Source: Hirsutella rhossiliensis (Eukaryota; Ascomycota; Sordariomycetes; Hypocreales; Ophiocordycipitaceae). From it: DNA of 64,000 nt. Positions 27,201-37,866 of this stretch are shown one piece after another. The stretch covers positions 868,001 through 932,000 of the forward strand of contig NW_025408683.1 in the NCBI RefSeq assembly GCF_020360975.1. The letters run 5' to 3'. The notes beneath the pieces are model-generated. The model was not told where the DNA came from. It was given only the letters and a program-made list of their open reading frames with translations, and made no database searches. The translations under genes were made by a program, and so were the position numbers. Within the stretch, counting starts at the first letter, position 1, and every line of letters starts with the position of its first letter.

Positions 27201-28376
27201 TATATTTTAAGATCCTTTTATTATATTATTATAAGGGTCTTCTTTAATAGCTTTAGGAACTATCTAGTACCGTTCTTATCGCTTAAGTATACTATATATT
27301 CGTCGTTATAGTATATAGTCTAATTAAGGAGTTTATACTTTAGTTCCTATCTATTAATAGCGTTTAGGTATTTCTTACCTTTTAGGGCTAGTACTTAATA
27401 GGTTTTCTTCTCCTTATAAGGTTATTTATATTCTTTAAAGTAATATCTAAGTTTCCTATAGTTAAAATACTTTCCTTTACTTTTCTATATTATATCTAGA
27501 TCTATCTTACCTAGGTTAATTATATAGGCGTAGGTAATAGGAGTTTCGCGCTTTTTCTTATAATTAGCGCGTTAGTTAAAGTTATTCCTATAAAAAGGGT
27601 TTTAGTTTCCTTTTCCTTATTTCTTTTCTTAGCGTCGCGTATATTATTTATTATCGATTTATACTACTATAGTAATATAGTCTAAGAGGTTATTAGGTCG
27701 ATTTTCCTTATAGAGCTTATCCTTAACTTCTTCTTTAAGCTTATTATAGAATCGTAATATAAGAGGTTCGTTATCCTAATTAAGCTTTAAGGTAACTTAA
27801 TAGAACTTTATAGTATAATCTAATACTAAGATCCTTTATCGGAGTTCTTAAAGTTTCTATTTAGCTTCTTATTCCTCGTTAGTTATTCTAAATACCTATA
27901 TAATAGCTTCTTTAAATCCTTAGAAACTAGTAAAGACTTTATCTATCTCGTGATCTTATCGCGCTAGTTAGTTATTAAGAAAGTCCCTTATAATAGGTCT
28001 AAACTAAGTAAGTGCCGTTCTAGATAAATAATTTCCTATATAAAGTACCTTTTCGACTAGGTCTAAGAGTTTAATAGGGTAAAACTAATAGTAGGCCTTA
28101 AGTTAGGTAAGAAAGTCTTAAAGCGTGCTATAGGTACTATCGAATAGTCCTAGCTATTTTAGTTTAATTACTTTTCTAAGGTCCCTAACTTATCTATTAC
28201 CTTCTCTATTCTTAAGTAACTATACTTTATATTAAAGGGTAATAATCTCGCGTATTATATCCTAAGGCAATATAGTAGCTTTAGAGTTAGTTAATCTAGC
28301 TTACTATATAGGTATATTAATAGTTACGATATTACTTAAAGTAACGCGGTATTATACTAAATAAGAGCTTTTAATA

Positions 28377-28826
28377 TATAATAACCGGTATTATTCTTAA
28401 GGGATAAACCTATTAAGGGGTTTATATTAATAGATATAATAGGGCGTGGTCTAAGTAATAATAAGTATATTATATTAGTAATAAGTTAGAGGTTATAGAC
28501 TATAGACTATAACTAAGTAATTAAAATTAAAGATAGAATCGTAATAAAGATTTATATTAAAAGCTATTAAGCTATCTATCTAAAAGAGTAAAAGTAGGTA
28601 GCTATATATACTTATAAAGACTATCTTTAGATTATAGGCCTAGCTATAATTCCTAACGTTAGATCGTATAGAGCGTAGTAATCTTATTAATCCTAGATTA
28701 CTTAGATCTCTACGATCCCCTTAATCCTATATCTATTAAATAGTTATACCGACTATTTATCTATTAGACCGTATTATATACTTAACGCGTTTAACTATTA
28801 GCGGCCTAGTAGCTATAGTCGTAATA
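28377..28826 (-). repeat. 5' LTR of gypsy X1 (~450 bp)
   Basis: Homologue of 7,826-8,295 in the same orientation. It lies directly against the truncated gag of X2. Confidence 0.75.
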
Positions 28827-31800
28827 CTAGATTATATAATATACTTTTAAATAAAGGTATAATACGACGCTTTCTTAGTTAGGTTTAAGGGATAAGTACT
28901 TTTAAAACCCTACCTAAGTATAGAACTAAACTACTAGAAAATTAATTAACGCTACCTAAATAACTAAGTTATATTATTAGAACCTAATTATAGCACGCTA
29001 CTTAAATACTATAATAATTATAGTTTATTAATAAGATACTTTCTAGAGATATATAAAATCTATAAATATGCTAAAATAAAGGAATAATATAACGCTACTC
29101 GCTCTAAGGTATCCGAACACTTAATTATTTAAAGACTTATATAATAAGTTAAATATAATAAAGAAGATTATAACGAATATATATACCTAAACTATAGAGT
29201 TTATAAATATATAAAAGTATAAGTATAGTATAAACGATATAATAATATACTAAAAGATTATTAGTAATATATATAAAGGCTATAAGCTATATTTAATTAA
29301 GGAAGAATTAATATAGAAATACTACGCGAAAAATAAAAAGATATTAAAAGAAAACTTAACCTTTAATATAAAAATAAATAGACTTATAAAGTATAGTATA
29401 TAATTAAATATAAAGTAGTATAACGTAAACGATATAGCGTTAAGAAATAAAAAATCTTTAATTAGCTATAAGAAATTAGTCTTTTAAGCCCCGATATAAT
29501 ACTACGCGATAAAAATATAAAGAAACGATATTAATAATAAATTAAAGAAGAATACCTAAATAAAATAAATAAAGACTAAGTAAAAAATAAGGTATACTAT
29601 TTATAAAAGGGCTATAGACTAGTACGATATAATAAGATCTAAGGACCTTATATATAGTAACGGTAAGCTATAGTAACTAAATAGTATTAAATATCTAAAT
29701 CGTAGGATATTATATATATATACTTTTAGACTATAGCGTAATAGGTAATTACGTTTTACCTAGAGTCGTTAATTATTACCGACTTATATAGAGATATAAG
29801 AAAGATCTATATAAACTTATAAATATTAAAGGAGAGGCCTTTAACTATAATAATAGAATTATTAATATAGAGATTAATTACCTTAATATTAATATCTAAG
29901 GCTATAATAAATAAGTTAACTTTAATATTATAGATATTAAAGAATATAACCTTATATTAGGACTTTTATAGCTATAGGAGAGCAACCTATTAATTAACTA
30001 GAAAACTAGCTAGCTATATTAAAATAAAGATATAAGTTTCTAAGACTAGTAGATTTAAAAGAAAGTAAAATTTTATAATAATTTAGCTATTAAATAAGAT
30101 AAAGGGGATAACTATTTAAGTAAATTATTATAGGCTTTAGCGATATAAACGAAAATAGTAACTAAATTAGCGGATATAATAAAATAGACTAATAAGACCT
30201 ATATACTAACTAATATAGCTATATAACCTAGTATTTAATATAAATAGAATAAAGGATATAATATAAAGATTTAAAGAGTTATTACTACTAAAAGGAAAGA
30301 CCTTAAATAAATTAATAAAGAGCTTAAGTTAAGAGAAACTAGCTCTTAAAAGAAAGAATAAAGCCTATAAGATAAAATAAAGAATATCCCCTAGGAATAC
30401 TAAAAATATAATAAACTCTTTAAGGAAGAACTTAAGATAGGGTTACTTAAATATAGTTAATAAGACTATAAAATTTATCTTAAGGATAGATTAACGCCGA
30501 TATTCTATAAAATCTATAACTTAAACGAAAAGTAACTATAAACGCTATGCGACTACCTTAACGAGAATCTATAAAAGGGATATATATAAATATTAATATC
30601 TAAAGTAAGCTATCTAGTTATATTTATTTTAAAGAAAAATAGTAAGCTATAACTAGTTATTAACTATAAACGCTTAAATAATATTATAATAAAGGACTAA
30701 ATACTATTACTACTTATATCTAAACTATAAGATCGATTATATAGTAAAAAATAGTTTATAGCCCTTAATCTTAAAGGCGCTTATAACTTAATATATATAA
30801 AAAAGGGATATAAATAAATAATAGCCTTTAAAACGAAATTTAGACTATTTAAATATCTAGTAATACTATTTAGACTTATAAATATACTAGCTACCTTTTA
30901 ATAGATAATTAATAATATCCTATATAAATACTTAGATATATTTATAATAGTATACTTAAATAATATCCTAATCTTCTTAGATACCTTAAAAGAATATAAG
31001 GAATATATATATAAGGTACTCTATATACTTTAAAATATAAAGTTATTAGTTAAACTAAAGAAAAGTAAGTTTTATATATAAGAAGTAGACTTCCTTAGAT
31101 ATATAATCTTACTAAGAGAGATATAGATATAATAAGATAAGATTAACTTAGTTAAAGAATAGCTAACGCTAAAGAATATTAAGGATATATAAAGTTTCCT
31201 AGGATTTATATATTACTACTAACGATTTATTAAAGATTTTAAAAAGATCGTAGTACTATTATATAACTTAATAAAAAAGGAGAAAGAATTTATATAGGAC
31301 GATAAGCTAATAAAGCTTTTAAATATATTAAGACTATAATTATATAGGAACTAGTCTTAACTACCTTTTATCTAAAATAATAAATTAAACTTAAAACTAA
31401 TATATTATACTTTACTCTAAGAGTATAAATCGGATAAAAGGATAGTAAAGAAAGACTATAACTAATTATATTCTACTTAAAAAAGCTATATAGTATAGAA
31501 CTTAATTACCTTATCTATAATAAAGAATTCCTTATAATTATTTAAGCTTATAAGGAATTTCGATACTACCTTCTTAAAAGTAAGTATAAAGTTAAGGTCT
31601 ATATAGATTATAAGAATATCTTATACTTTATAATAATATAATAGTTAAATAGATAATAGATCTAATAGGCCGAATATTTATTAAAATTCGACTATAAAAT
31701 AATCTATAAAAAAGGAATAGAAAACGGTTAAGCTAAGACCTTTAGTCGACGAAGTAACTATAATATAAGAGTACCTATAGCGAAAGAATAGCTCCTAGAA

Positions 31801-34481
31801 ATTAACGAAAACAGAAACTACTAGTAATAATAGCTAAATATAATATTTAAAGTATAACCTAACGACTTAATATATTAAAAGATCCTAAAATAGATAAAAG
31901 AATATAAATTATTAAAGGGATATAATATAGAATATTTAGAAGTTCTAATATATAAGAATAAAATCTAGATACTACTAGCGTTATAAGATAAGGTTATATA
32001 AAGTATATATAAATATCTAATATATAGATACTAAGGAATCTAAAGAATAATAAAACGGATTAAATAATAATATAACTTCTTATAGCTTAAGGAAGTAGTA
32101 CGATAAGTTATTAAAAAATATAAACTTTATATAAAATATAAAGCTAAACGATATAAGCTATATAGAGAATTATAACCGCTATTAGTACTAGAGAAACTAT
32201 AGGATTTAATAGCTTTTAATTATATTATAAAGCTACTATAATTAAAAGAATATATAACTAACGTTAAGTATAATAGTATATTTATTATTACCGACTAATT
32301 AATAAAGTATAGATACTTCTTACTATATAAAGAAGTAAGTAATATAAAATAGCTAGTATATATATTCCTATAAATAATTATTAGTAATTATAGACTACTA
32401 AATAAGATTATCTTTAATAAAGGAAGTATATTTATAGCTAAGTTTTAGTAAGCTCTTATAGTATAATTAAGGATAAAATATAAGCTTAGTATTGCTTATT
32501 ACCTATAAATAAATAGATAAATAGAACGACTTAACTAAACGCTTAAATAATATTTATAATACTATATTAGTTATAAATAAAACGATTAAGTTAAATAGCT
32601 ACTAATAGCGTAACTAGCTTATAATAGCTAAGTTATAGAAATAACTAAGCTCTTACTAGTATACGCTAATTATAGATATAACCTAGAAGTATTTAAGGTT
32701 ACTTAATAAGGACTATAAGTAAAACGAGTAATACTATAAGTAGATTAGCTATAAAAATTATATAAAGAAATATAATAAGAACTTTAATTTATTAAAGAAC
32801 GAATATCTACTTACTATAATTAGAAAAGATTATAGGGACTAATCTTTTAAGAGGAGATATAGTCTACCTTATATAACGAAATATTAAAATAAAATAACTA
32901 AGTAATAAATTAGATTTTAAGAAACTTAGACTATTTAAGGTTAAGAAAACTATTTTAAAAGTTAACTATAAACTTTCGCTACTAATAATAATATAGATAT
33001 ACCTAATATTTTATATCTTATTATTAAAACTAGCGCTATAAAATACTAAACTATAGGAAAAAATTAAAATTAACGACGATTAAGAATATAAAGTAAAATA
33101 AATACTAGATATAAGAAAATAAGGTTAGTAATAAGAATACCTTATTAAGTAAAAGGGATATAGACTAGAGGAAAATACCTAGGAACTACTTAAGCACTTA
33201 ACCTACTATAGCTCTCTACTTCGATAATTTTACTAGAAGGTTTAAAAGGGATTAAAGGACTAAGATCTATAAACTCCTCGCTAATACTAAATAAGAACTA
33301 ATTCGCCTTATTAAGAACGCCTAATAATTATTAGTTATTTACTACCTAATGCTTATATATATTAAGCATAGGTAAAACGCTATCCTTAGTATTTACTTCT
33401 TAAATACTATAACGAAATAACTTAGAACTCTTTTCCTTTATATAATACTAAATCTTCTAAATATAAGCTAAACGATTAACGGCAATAGATATTTACGACT
33501 AAAGGTTCGTAAGCTATACCTAAAGCTCTAATAAGGCTTCCCTAGCTTCCTCCTTTTTAGAATATAGCCTACGCTACTCCGTTAATAATTTAGTTACTAG
33601 AAGAAATATATTAGCTACTACGTATAGAAAGAATTAAAAGATACCTATAAGAAGAGGCTACTAAAATACTATTATAATAGGAATAACTATTAATAATATA
33701 ATTATTATAGCGTAAAGAATTTTCGGCTATTTAATAATTTATCTTCTTTACTTTAAAGTATTAAGTATACGGTATATTAGTAGGATCTCTACTTAAGTCG
33801 ATATATTTAGTAAGAGTAGCGCGCTTAAAGGCTTTTCGGGAACGATTTTTTAGTATATAACTAAATATACTATTAGTAATATATCCTAAAAGGATAAAGA
33901 AATAAGAAACGATATACTTATATATAATACGATAAGGGTATATTTATATATAGCGGCTAAGGTAGCTATAATAGGTCTTACGGATAAGACTAAAAGGAGG
34001 GGAGATATCGTATTACGACCACGGCTACTAGGCCGCTAATAGTCGTCCGCGTTAAGCACGTAATACGGTCTAATAGATAAATAGTTAGCACGACTATCTA
34101 ATAGATATAGGATCGAGGGGATCGTAGAGATCTAAGTAATCTAGGATTAACGAGATTACTACGCTCTATATAATCTAACGTTAGGGATTATAGCTAGGCC
34201 TATAATCTAAGGATAGTCTTTATAGGTATATATAGCTACCTACTTTTACTCCTTTAGATAGATAGCTCGATAGCTTTTAATATATTATAATTATTACGAT
34301 CTCTATTATAATCTTATCTTTAATTCCGATTACTTAATTACTTAGTTATAGTCTATAGTCTACGACCTCTAACTTATTACTAACGTAATATACTTATTAT
34401 TGCTTAGACTACGCCCTATTATATTTGCTAATATAAACCCCTCGATAGGTTTATCCCTTAGGAATAACACCGGTCGTTATA
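28827..34481 (+). mobile_element. Ty3/gypsy chromovirus X2, 5'-truncated, RIPed
   Basis: Plus-strand relative of X1, starting inside gag. Read with stops as sense: protease about 29,700-29,990 (ends NLILGLLQLQESN), RT about 30,480-31,150 (LVINYKRLN, LNLKGAYNLI, VYLNNILIF at 30,950-30,976), RNase H about 31,330-31,780, integrase about 32,200-32,950 (IISNYRLLNKIIFNKGSIF, then INRQIERLNQTL) and a chromodomain-like C-terminus about 33,060-33,240. A polypurine tract (aaaaggaggggaga, 33,992-34,005) precedes the 3' LTR at 34,011-34,481. The 5' LTR and most of gag are absent, replaced by the LTR of X1. Every frame is full of TAA/TAG. Confidence 0.85.
34011..34481 (+). repeat. 3' LTR of gypsy X2 (471 bp)
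   Basis: Reverse complement of the X1 LTRs, beginning TATTACGACC and ending GGTCGTTATA. It keeps a few CpG-rich stretches. Confidence 0.85.
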
Positions 34482-34757
34482 AAAGAGGCCTTAACTAGTT
34501 AACTACTACGTCGCGCTATAGGAGCGTTATATAGTCTTCTTTAAGTAGCTATCTATACTAGGTAACTAAAAAGAAGAAGCTTTAGAAGTTACCTATTACT
34601 CGCGAGCGGGGTATATATAATTCCCTGCCGATACCCTGCTAATATATTAGTCCTACGTAGTTAAGTTGCTCTAAAAATAAAAGCAAATTTATAGTGAACC
34701 TACACTTTTGTTATAAAGCAGAACGATGCCGGTTAGCCTATATTCCTTGTCGATAGA
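34482..34757. other. Edge between RIPed DNA and gene island
   Basis: Up to about 34,690 the sequence is still poor in CpA/TpG; from about 34,700 both dinucleotides return to normal density. A TATA-like 'gtatatataa' lies near 34,611. No gene or repeat family is recognised in this stretch. Confidence 0.5.
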
Positions 34758-36458
34758 CTATGCAACTACTCCTTCAACCCAACTCTTAAACGGCCCCTTT
34801 ACCCACGCCGCTAGGACTTTAAGTACAGCAGGCACTTTATATGCTCCCTCCAGTGAGCGTGTTCTGCCCACCTCCATGGAACCTACTATATCCTGCGACC
34901 CAGTGTCAGTCGGGCACGAGCGAACGAGTTGAGCTTGCGCGACTTACAATGCGATCACCCAGGTCAAACGAAAAGTTAATTTCCCACTTCTCCGATGTCA
35001 CAAGGAGGACAGGGATTGTTGGCGGCGGGAAGGAGCTTGATAACCCTTGGCCAAATGATGAAATTCGCCTGCACCAGGCTGCAAGCCACAAGCCTAGCTG
35101 GACACGGCCCTCGGCGCGGCTGCCAGAGTCGACCTTTGTCTCGATGACGACGGCGGTTGGAGCGTATGCCAGCGGTGCGTATGAGGTCTGATTAAAGCTG
35201 GCTAATGGCAGCGTGCTGCTTGCAATCTGGCATTGAACGAAGTCGGCCAGGCGAACCGCCAATGGGTTTAGGGGGTCGTCTGTGCTTGGGCACAACACCA
35301 ACGCATAATCCACCATCTTGCCACTTACAGGCAGAGACACAGAAGCGCGAGTCTCGGGGACACACGCGCGGTTAATCGTTGCTTTGGTGATGTTCTCGGC
35401 CTCGACAGTGTCGAAATGTCGTACCGCTAGTTCTAGCAGGGGATCGTGTACACGCGCGTTCCACGCCGGCTCGTTGCGCTCAATTGTCTGAAACTCGTTT
35501 GTCTACAGCACAACACGTTGTAACTCTCGGAGCTCGTTATGCAACTCAGCGTCCAATTGAGCGAACTCCAGTTGGAAGGCTGGCACGTCACGATGTCGTC
35601 CTCCACTGCGAGGCGAGACAAGGCTGGCAGGGCGCATCCATACGCATGCTCAGGTTGGCCCAGCTCGAGCTTGTCCTCCAGTATGTCCTTTAGCCGTGAC
35701 GGCATGAAGGCGATGCCTTGTTTGATGCTGCGTATTTGATCGAAAACTTGGAGAAATGCCTCATGCTGGTGCAAACGGCGGATGAAATGTCGGACCTGGG
35801 ATTCTGGTTGCATCCGAAAGACAACAGGTTTCTCGAGGGTAACCAACAGATCCTGGGCGTTCTTCACAGGGCTTGTTGACCGGTTGCTCGGGGTTGCCTG
35901 AGAGGAGGCTTGTGAGCGCGATGGTGATGAGACTGTCGGGGGAAGTGACCGGAGTGCAGCGCTGAACCGCTGGGAGGGCGGAGGTCCGCTTCGGGACGGT
36001 TGGGTCCTACCACGGGGCGGCTGTTGGTCGTCGCTTTTGGAACTGAGCCGGGTCGGTGTTAAGGCCTCAGCCTCCCTTTCTTCGCTATCACTCCGGACCA
36101 GTCCGTAATCTACCCCCGCGTCCCTCACACTGTCCCGCGTGCCTTTGTCCAGTCCATGTTTCTTCGTTGGGGACAAGCTAGAAGGCCGCGCTTGAAGCTT
36201 GCGATTAACTGTCCTCTGATTTCTCCGAGGCTCTCTTTGCCAAACTCCCGTGTCTGCCTGTAATGATGGTGGCTGATCTGATATTCCACAGAGGTTTCTG
36301 TGAACAGGCTGGAGGACGCGATCTTCGCTACTTGTCAGACGTCGGCTCTTGGCTGAATTTGGGGGTTCTTCGAAGGGAGACGCGGCTTTTGAGCGGTTAC
36401 CGCACTCAGTGAAGCTATCGGTATCCTCAATCTATGCCGAAATAACGGCTGGATTCAT
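34758..36458 (-). pseudogene. PD-(D/E)XK nuclease-like domain protein, broken
   Basis: The minus strand encodes a protein of the fungal PD-(D/E)XK nuclease-like family, common near transposons. The start ATG is 36,456-36,458 and the stop 34,758-34,760. The N-terminal half is low-complexity Ser/Pro/Arg-rich. The C-terminal domain has KMVDYALVL, then the catalytic-type IETKV (35,128-35,145), then QLGLWLAAW. A clean 55-bp intron (34,893-34,947, GTAAGT donor, CTGAC branch) leads to a last exon ending in a family-like tail (SLEGAY...FKSWVEG). Breaks: TAG at 36,432-36,434, where a Trp is expected (codon 9), and a frame change near 35,590 with TAG at 35,503-35,505. An 89-bp GT-AG intron (35,503-35,591) would also restore the frame, but it would remove residues that look conserved. 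The two TAGs fit C-to-T leakage of RIP from the adjacent block. Family placement is by memory of its motifs. Confidence 0.72.
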
Positions 36459-37092
36459 TTGCAGAGACGCGTGATACTGATGACGAGGCTGATCATTCGC
36501 GTTGTGTTATGGCTGGGAGTAAACTAGACCGCCGAGCTAGCTCATGGCTTAGCAGCTTGGACCAACCAATCAGGTGACGAGATGATGTTGCTGGCATCCT
36601 GCAAGCGCCCAGGCTATGGTTACTGATGATCTTCTGGGGGGAGGATTGGACCTATGTCGCGCCTCTTCAGTTGCTAGTAGCGAGTCAATTGCTATTGCGT
36701 TTACGATGCGAAACCACGGCCGTTCCTGCACTTACTGCCAATAGCTGCCTCGCGCTAGCCGGTAATTATGGAACACTGCTCTACGAGTGTCCGTTAACTA
36801 TGCGAAGCGGATTTATTCTAGCGTGGCAGCCTATATTAATGAGGTCTCCCCTGTTATTCCGGCCCGCCTGTCTCCTTTATGTGTCTTTTGCTGGCAGACT
36901 TTCTCGTGATTCCGTCCATATACACCCCTGAACACCATCTCGATGCAGCTGAGAAGGCCGGCGGTCATTCTCATCGGCGCAGCTCGACGTAAATGCCGAG
37001 ATAATACAATTAAATCAATGACGACCCTGGCTCGGGAGCCCGTCCAGGACCTAGTCGAAGGCCAAAGCCGAAATCCCCTCGGCTCTAGCCCG
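36459..37092. other. Intergenic region without recognised gene
   Basis: Normal composition with scattered short open frames on both strands. No family motif, tRNA or repeat is visible. Confidence 0.5.
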
Positions 37093-37764
37093 TTACAGAG
37101 GAATAGGGCCACTCAGCACCTTGAATCCGTCGTTCTCTAGGAAATACGCTTCGTAGGCGCCGGAACCCAGGCTGGCGCAGTCTAGTTTGACTGTCCCCGT
37201 CTCTCCGGGTGCATATCTCCAAACCAAAGACAACACAGAGCCTGGAGAATCGCCTTTTTTATATATACCGATCCAGTTATGTGTTTGCGGGTTCGAGGTA
37301 GAGTAACTAAATTCGCAATTTTGTTCGGTGAATGAATAAGAAGTTGACGAATAAGAAGTCGACGAATAAGAAGTCGACGAGTAAGAAATCGATGTCTTGT
37401 GGTCATAATCGCCAATTATACCGATAGGGCCACTCAGCACATTCATTCCGTCGTCCTCTAGGAAATACGCTCGATGGTTGCCCGACCCTCGCCCAACGCA
37501 ATCTATTTTCACAGTCCCCATCACTCCGGGTGCGTATCTCCAATTTAAAGAGTCCACCGAGCCCGGGATACCATCTGTCTTGTATATACCGATCCAGTTC
37601 CGAGCATGCGGCTTTGAGGTAATGTAGTTGAAGTGGCATTCTTGTCCCACCATGATGACCCCGAAAGTTGTAGACCCGAGGCTAGTGTCCGGACTAAAAA
37701 TAGATGGAAATTCCCAAGCGCTTACCGCACTTGGGACGAGAATGACGGCAGTGAAGCACTTCAT
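37093..37764 (-). CDS. Small secreted protein with two tandem beta-sandwich-type domains
   Basis: A single exon of 223 aa. The ATG at 37,762-37,764 starts a classic signal peptide (MKCFTAVILVPSAVSA, cleavage likely before Trp17); the open frame upstream has only a GTG. Two copies of one ~75-residue domain follow, at about 39-115 and 146-221. They share NWIGIYK, WRYAPG, GTVK-(I/L)-DC and AYFLE-(D/N)-DG, ending VLSGP, each with a Cys pair. Similar modules occur as N-terminal domains of secreted metallophosphoesterases; here no phosphoesterase part is present. The linker (about 123-147) is a Ser/Thr/Tyr repeat from a 15-bp DNA repeat (about 37,337-37,392). It likely acts outside the cell; a role in binding or as an effector is inference. 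A TATA-like run lies about 95 bp upstream. Confidence 0.8.
   Translation of the reverse strand: MKCFTAVILVPSAVSAWEFPSIFSPDTSLGSTTFGVIMVGQECHFNYITSKPHARNWIGIYKTDGIPGSVDSLNWRYAPGVMGTVKIDCVGRGSGNHRAYFLEDDGMNVLSGPIGIIGDYDHKTSISYSSTSYSSTSYSSTSYSFTEQNCEFSYSTSNPQTHNWIGIYKKGDSPGSVLSLVWRYAPGETGTVKLDCASLGSGAYEAYFLENDGFKVLSGPIPL
37337..37392 (-). repeat. 15-bp tandem repeat coding for Ser/Thr/Tyr linker
   Basis: Three to four units built on 'gacgaataagaagt' encode repeated Ser-Tyr-Ser-Ser-Thr between the two domains of the secreted protein. Confidence 0.85.
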
Positions 37765-37854
37765 GTTGGCGGTGTGGTGCGTGTGTGACCTTGAAAGGCT
37801 TCGAGGAAGATGAACAGTCTTATGAATCAAGCCACAGAATGCCACGGTTCCTGC

Positions 37855-37866
37855 TTAAATATATAT
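37855..37866 (-). promoter_or_regulatory. TATA-like element of the secreted-protein gene
   Basis: TATATATTTAAG on the minus strand, about 95 bases upstream of the start codon. Confidence 0.5.

Larger units (their letters stand above)
7826..28826 (-). mobile_element. Ty3/gypsy chromovirus X1, RIPed, split by two nested elements
   Basis: Minus-strand element with direct LTRs at 7,826-8,295 (3') and about 28,377-28,826 (5'). Removing D1 (8,948-15,858) and C1 (17,949-24,264) leaves roughly 7.8 kb. In transcription order it holds gag (about 28,370-25,900), protease (about 25,720-25,450), RT (24,890-24,270, continuing at 17,943), RNase H, integrase (about 16,900-16,150) and a chromodomain-like end (about 16,110-15,890). 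A polypurine tract ends beside the 3' LTR on the minus strand (near 8,300-8,318). Domains were identified by comparison with the better-read copy X2. No matching target duplication is seen; the flanks are GGAAG and CTAGA. Confidence 0.8.

Noticed and set aside
34841..35191. Plus-strand open frame of 116 codons
   Set aside because: Antisense shadow of the nuclease-like gene, whose minus-strand domain motifs and intron are clear.
35503..35591. 89-bp GT-AG intron that would keep the nuclease-like gene open
   Set aside because: Not excluded, but it would delete a helix-like coding stretch that continues in another frame into the next exon, so frameshift plus TAG is preferred; the TAG at codon 9 breaks the gene in any case.
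36626..36931. Plus-strand open frame of 101 codons
   Set aside because: No recognisable domain, no splice or promoter support, and no homology that I can recall.
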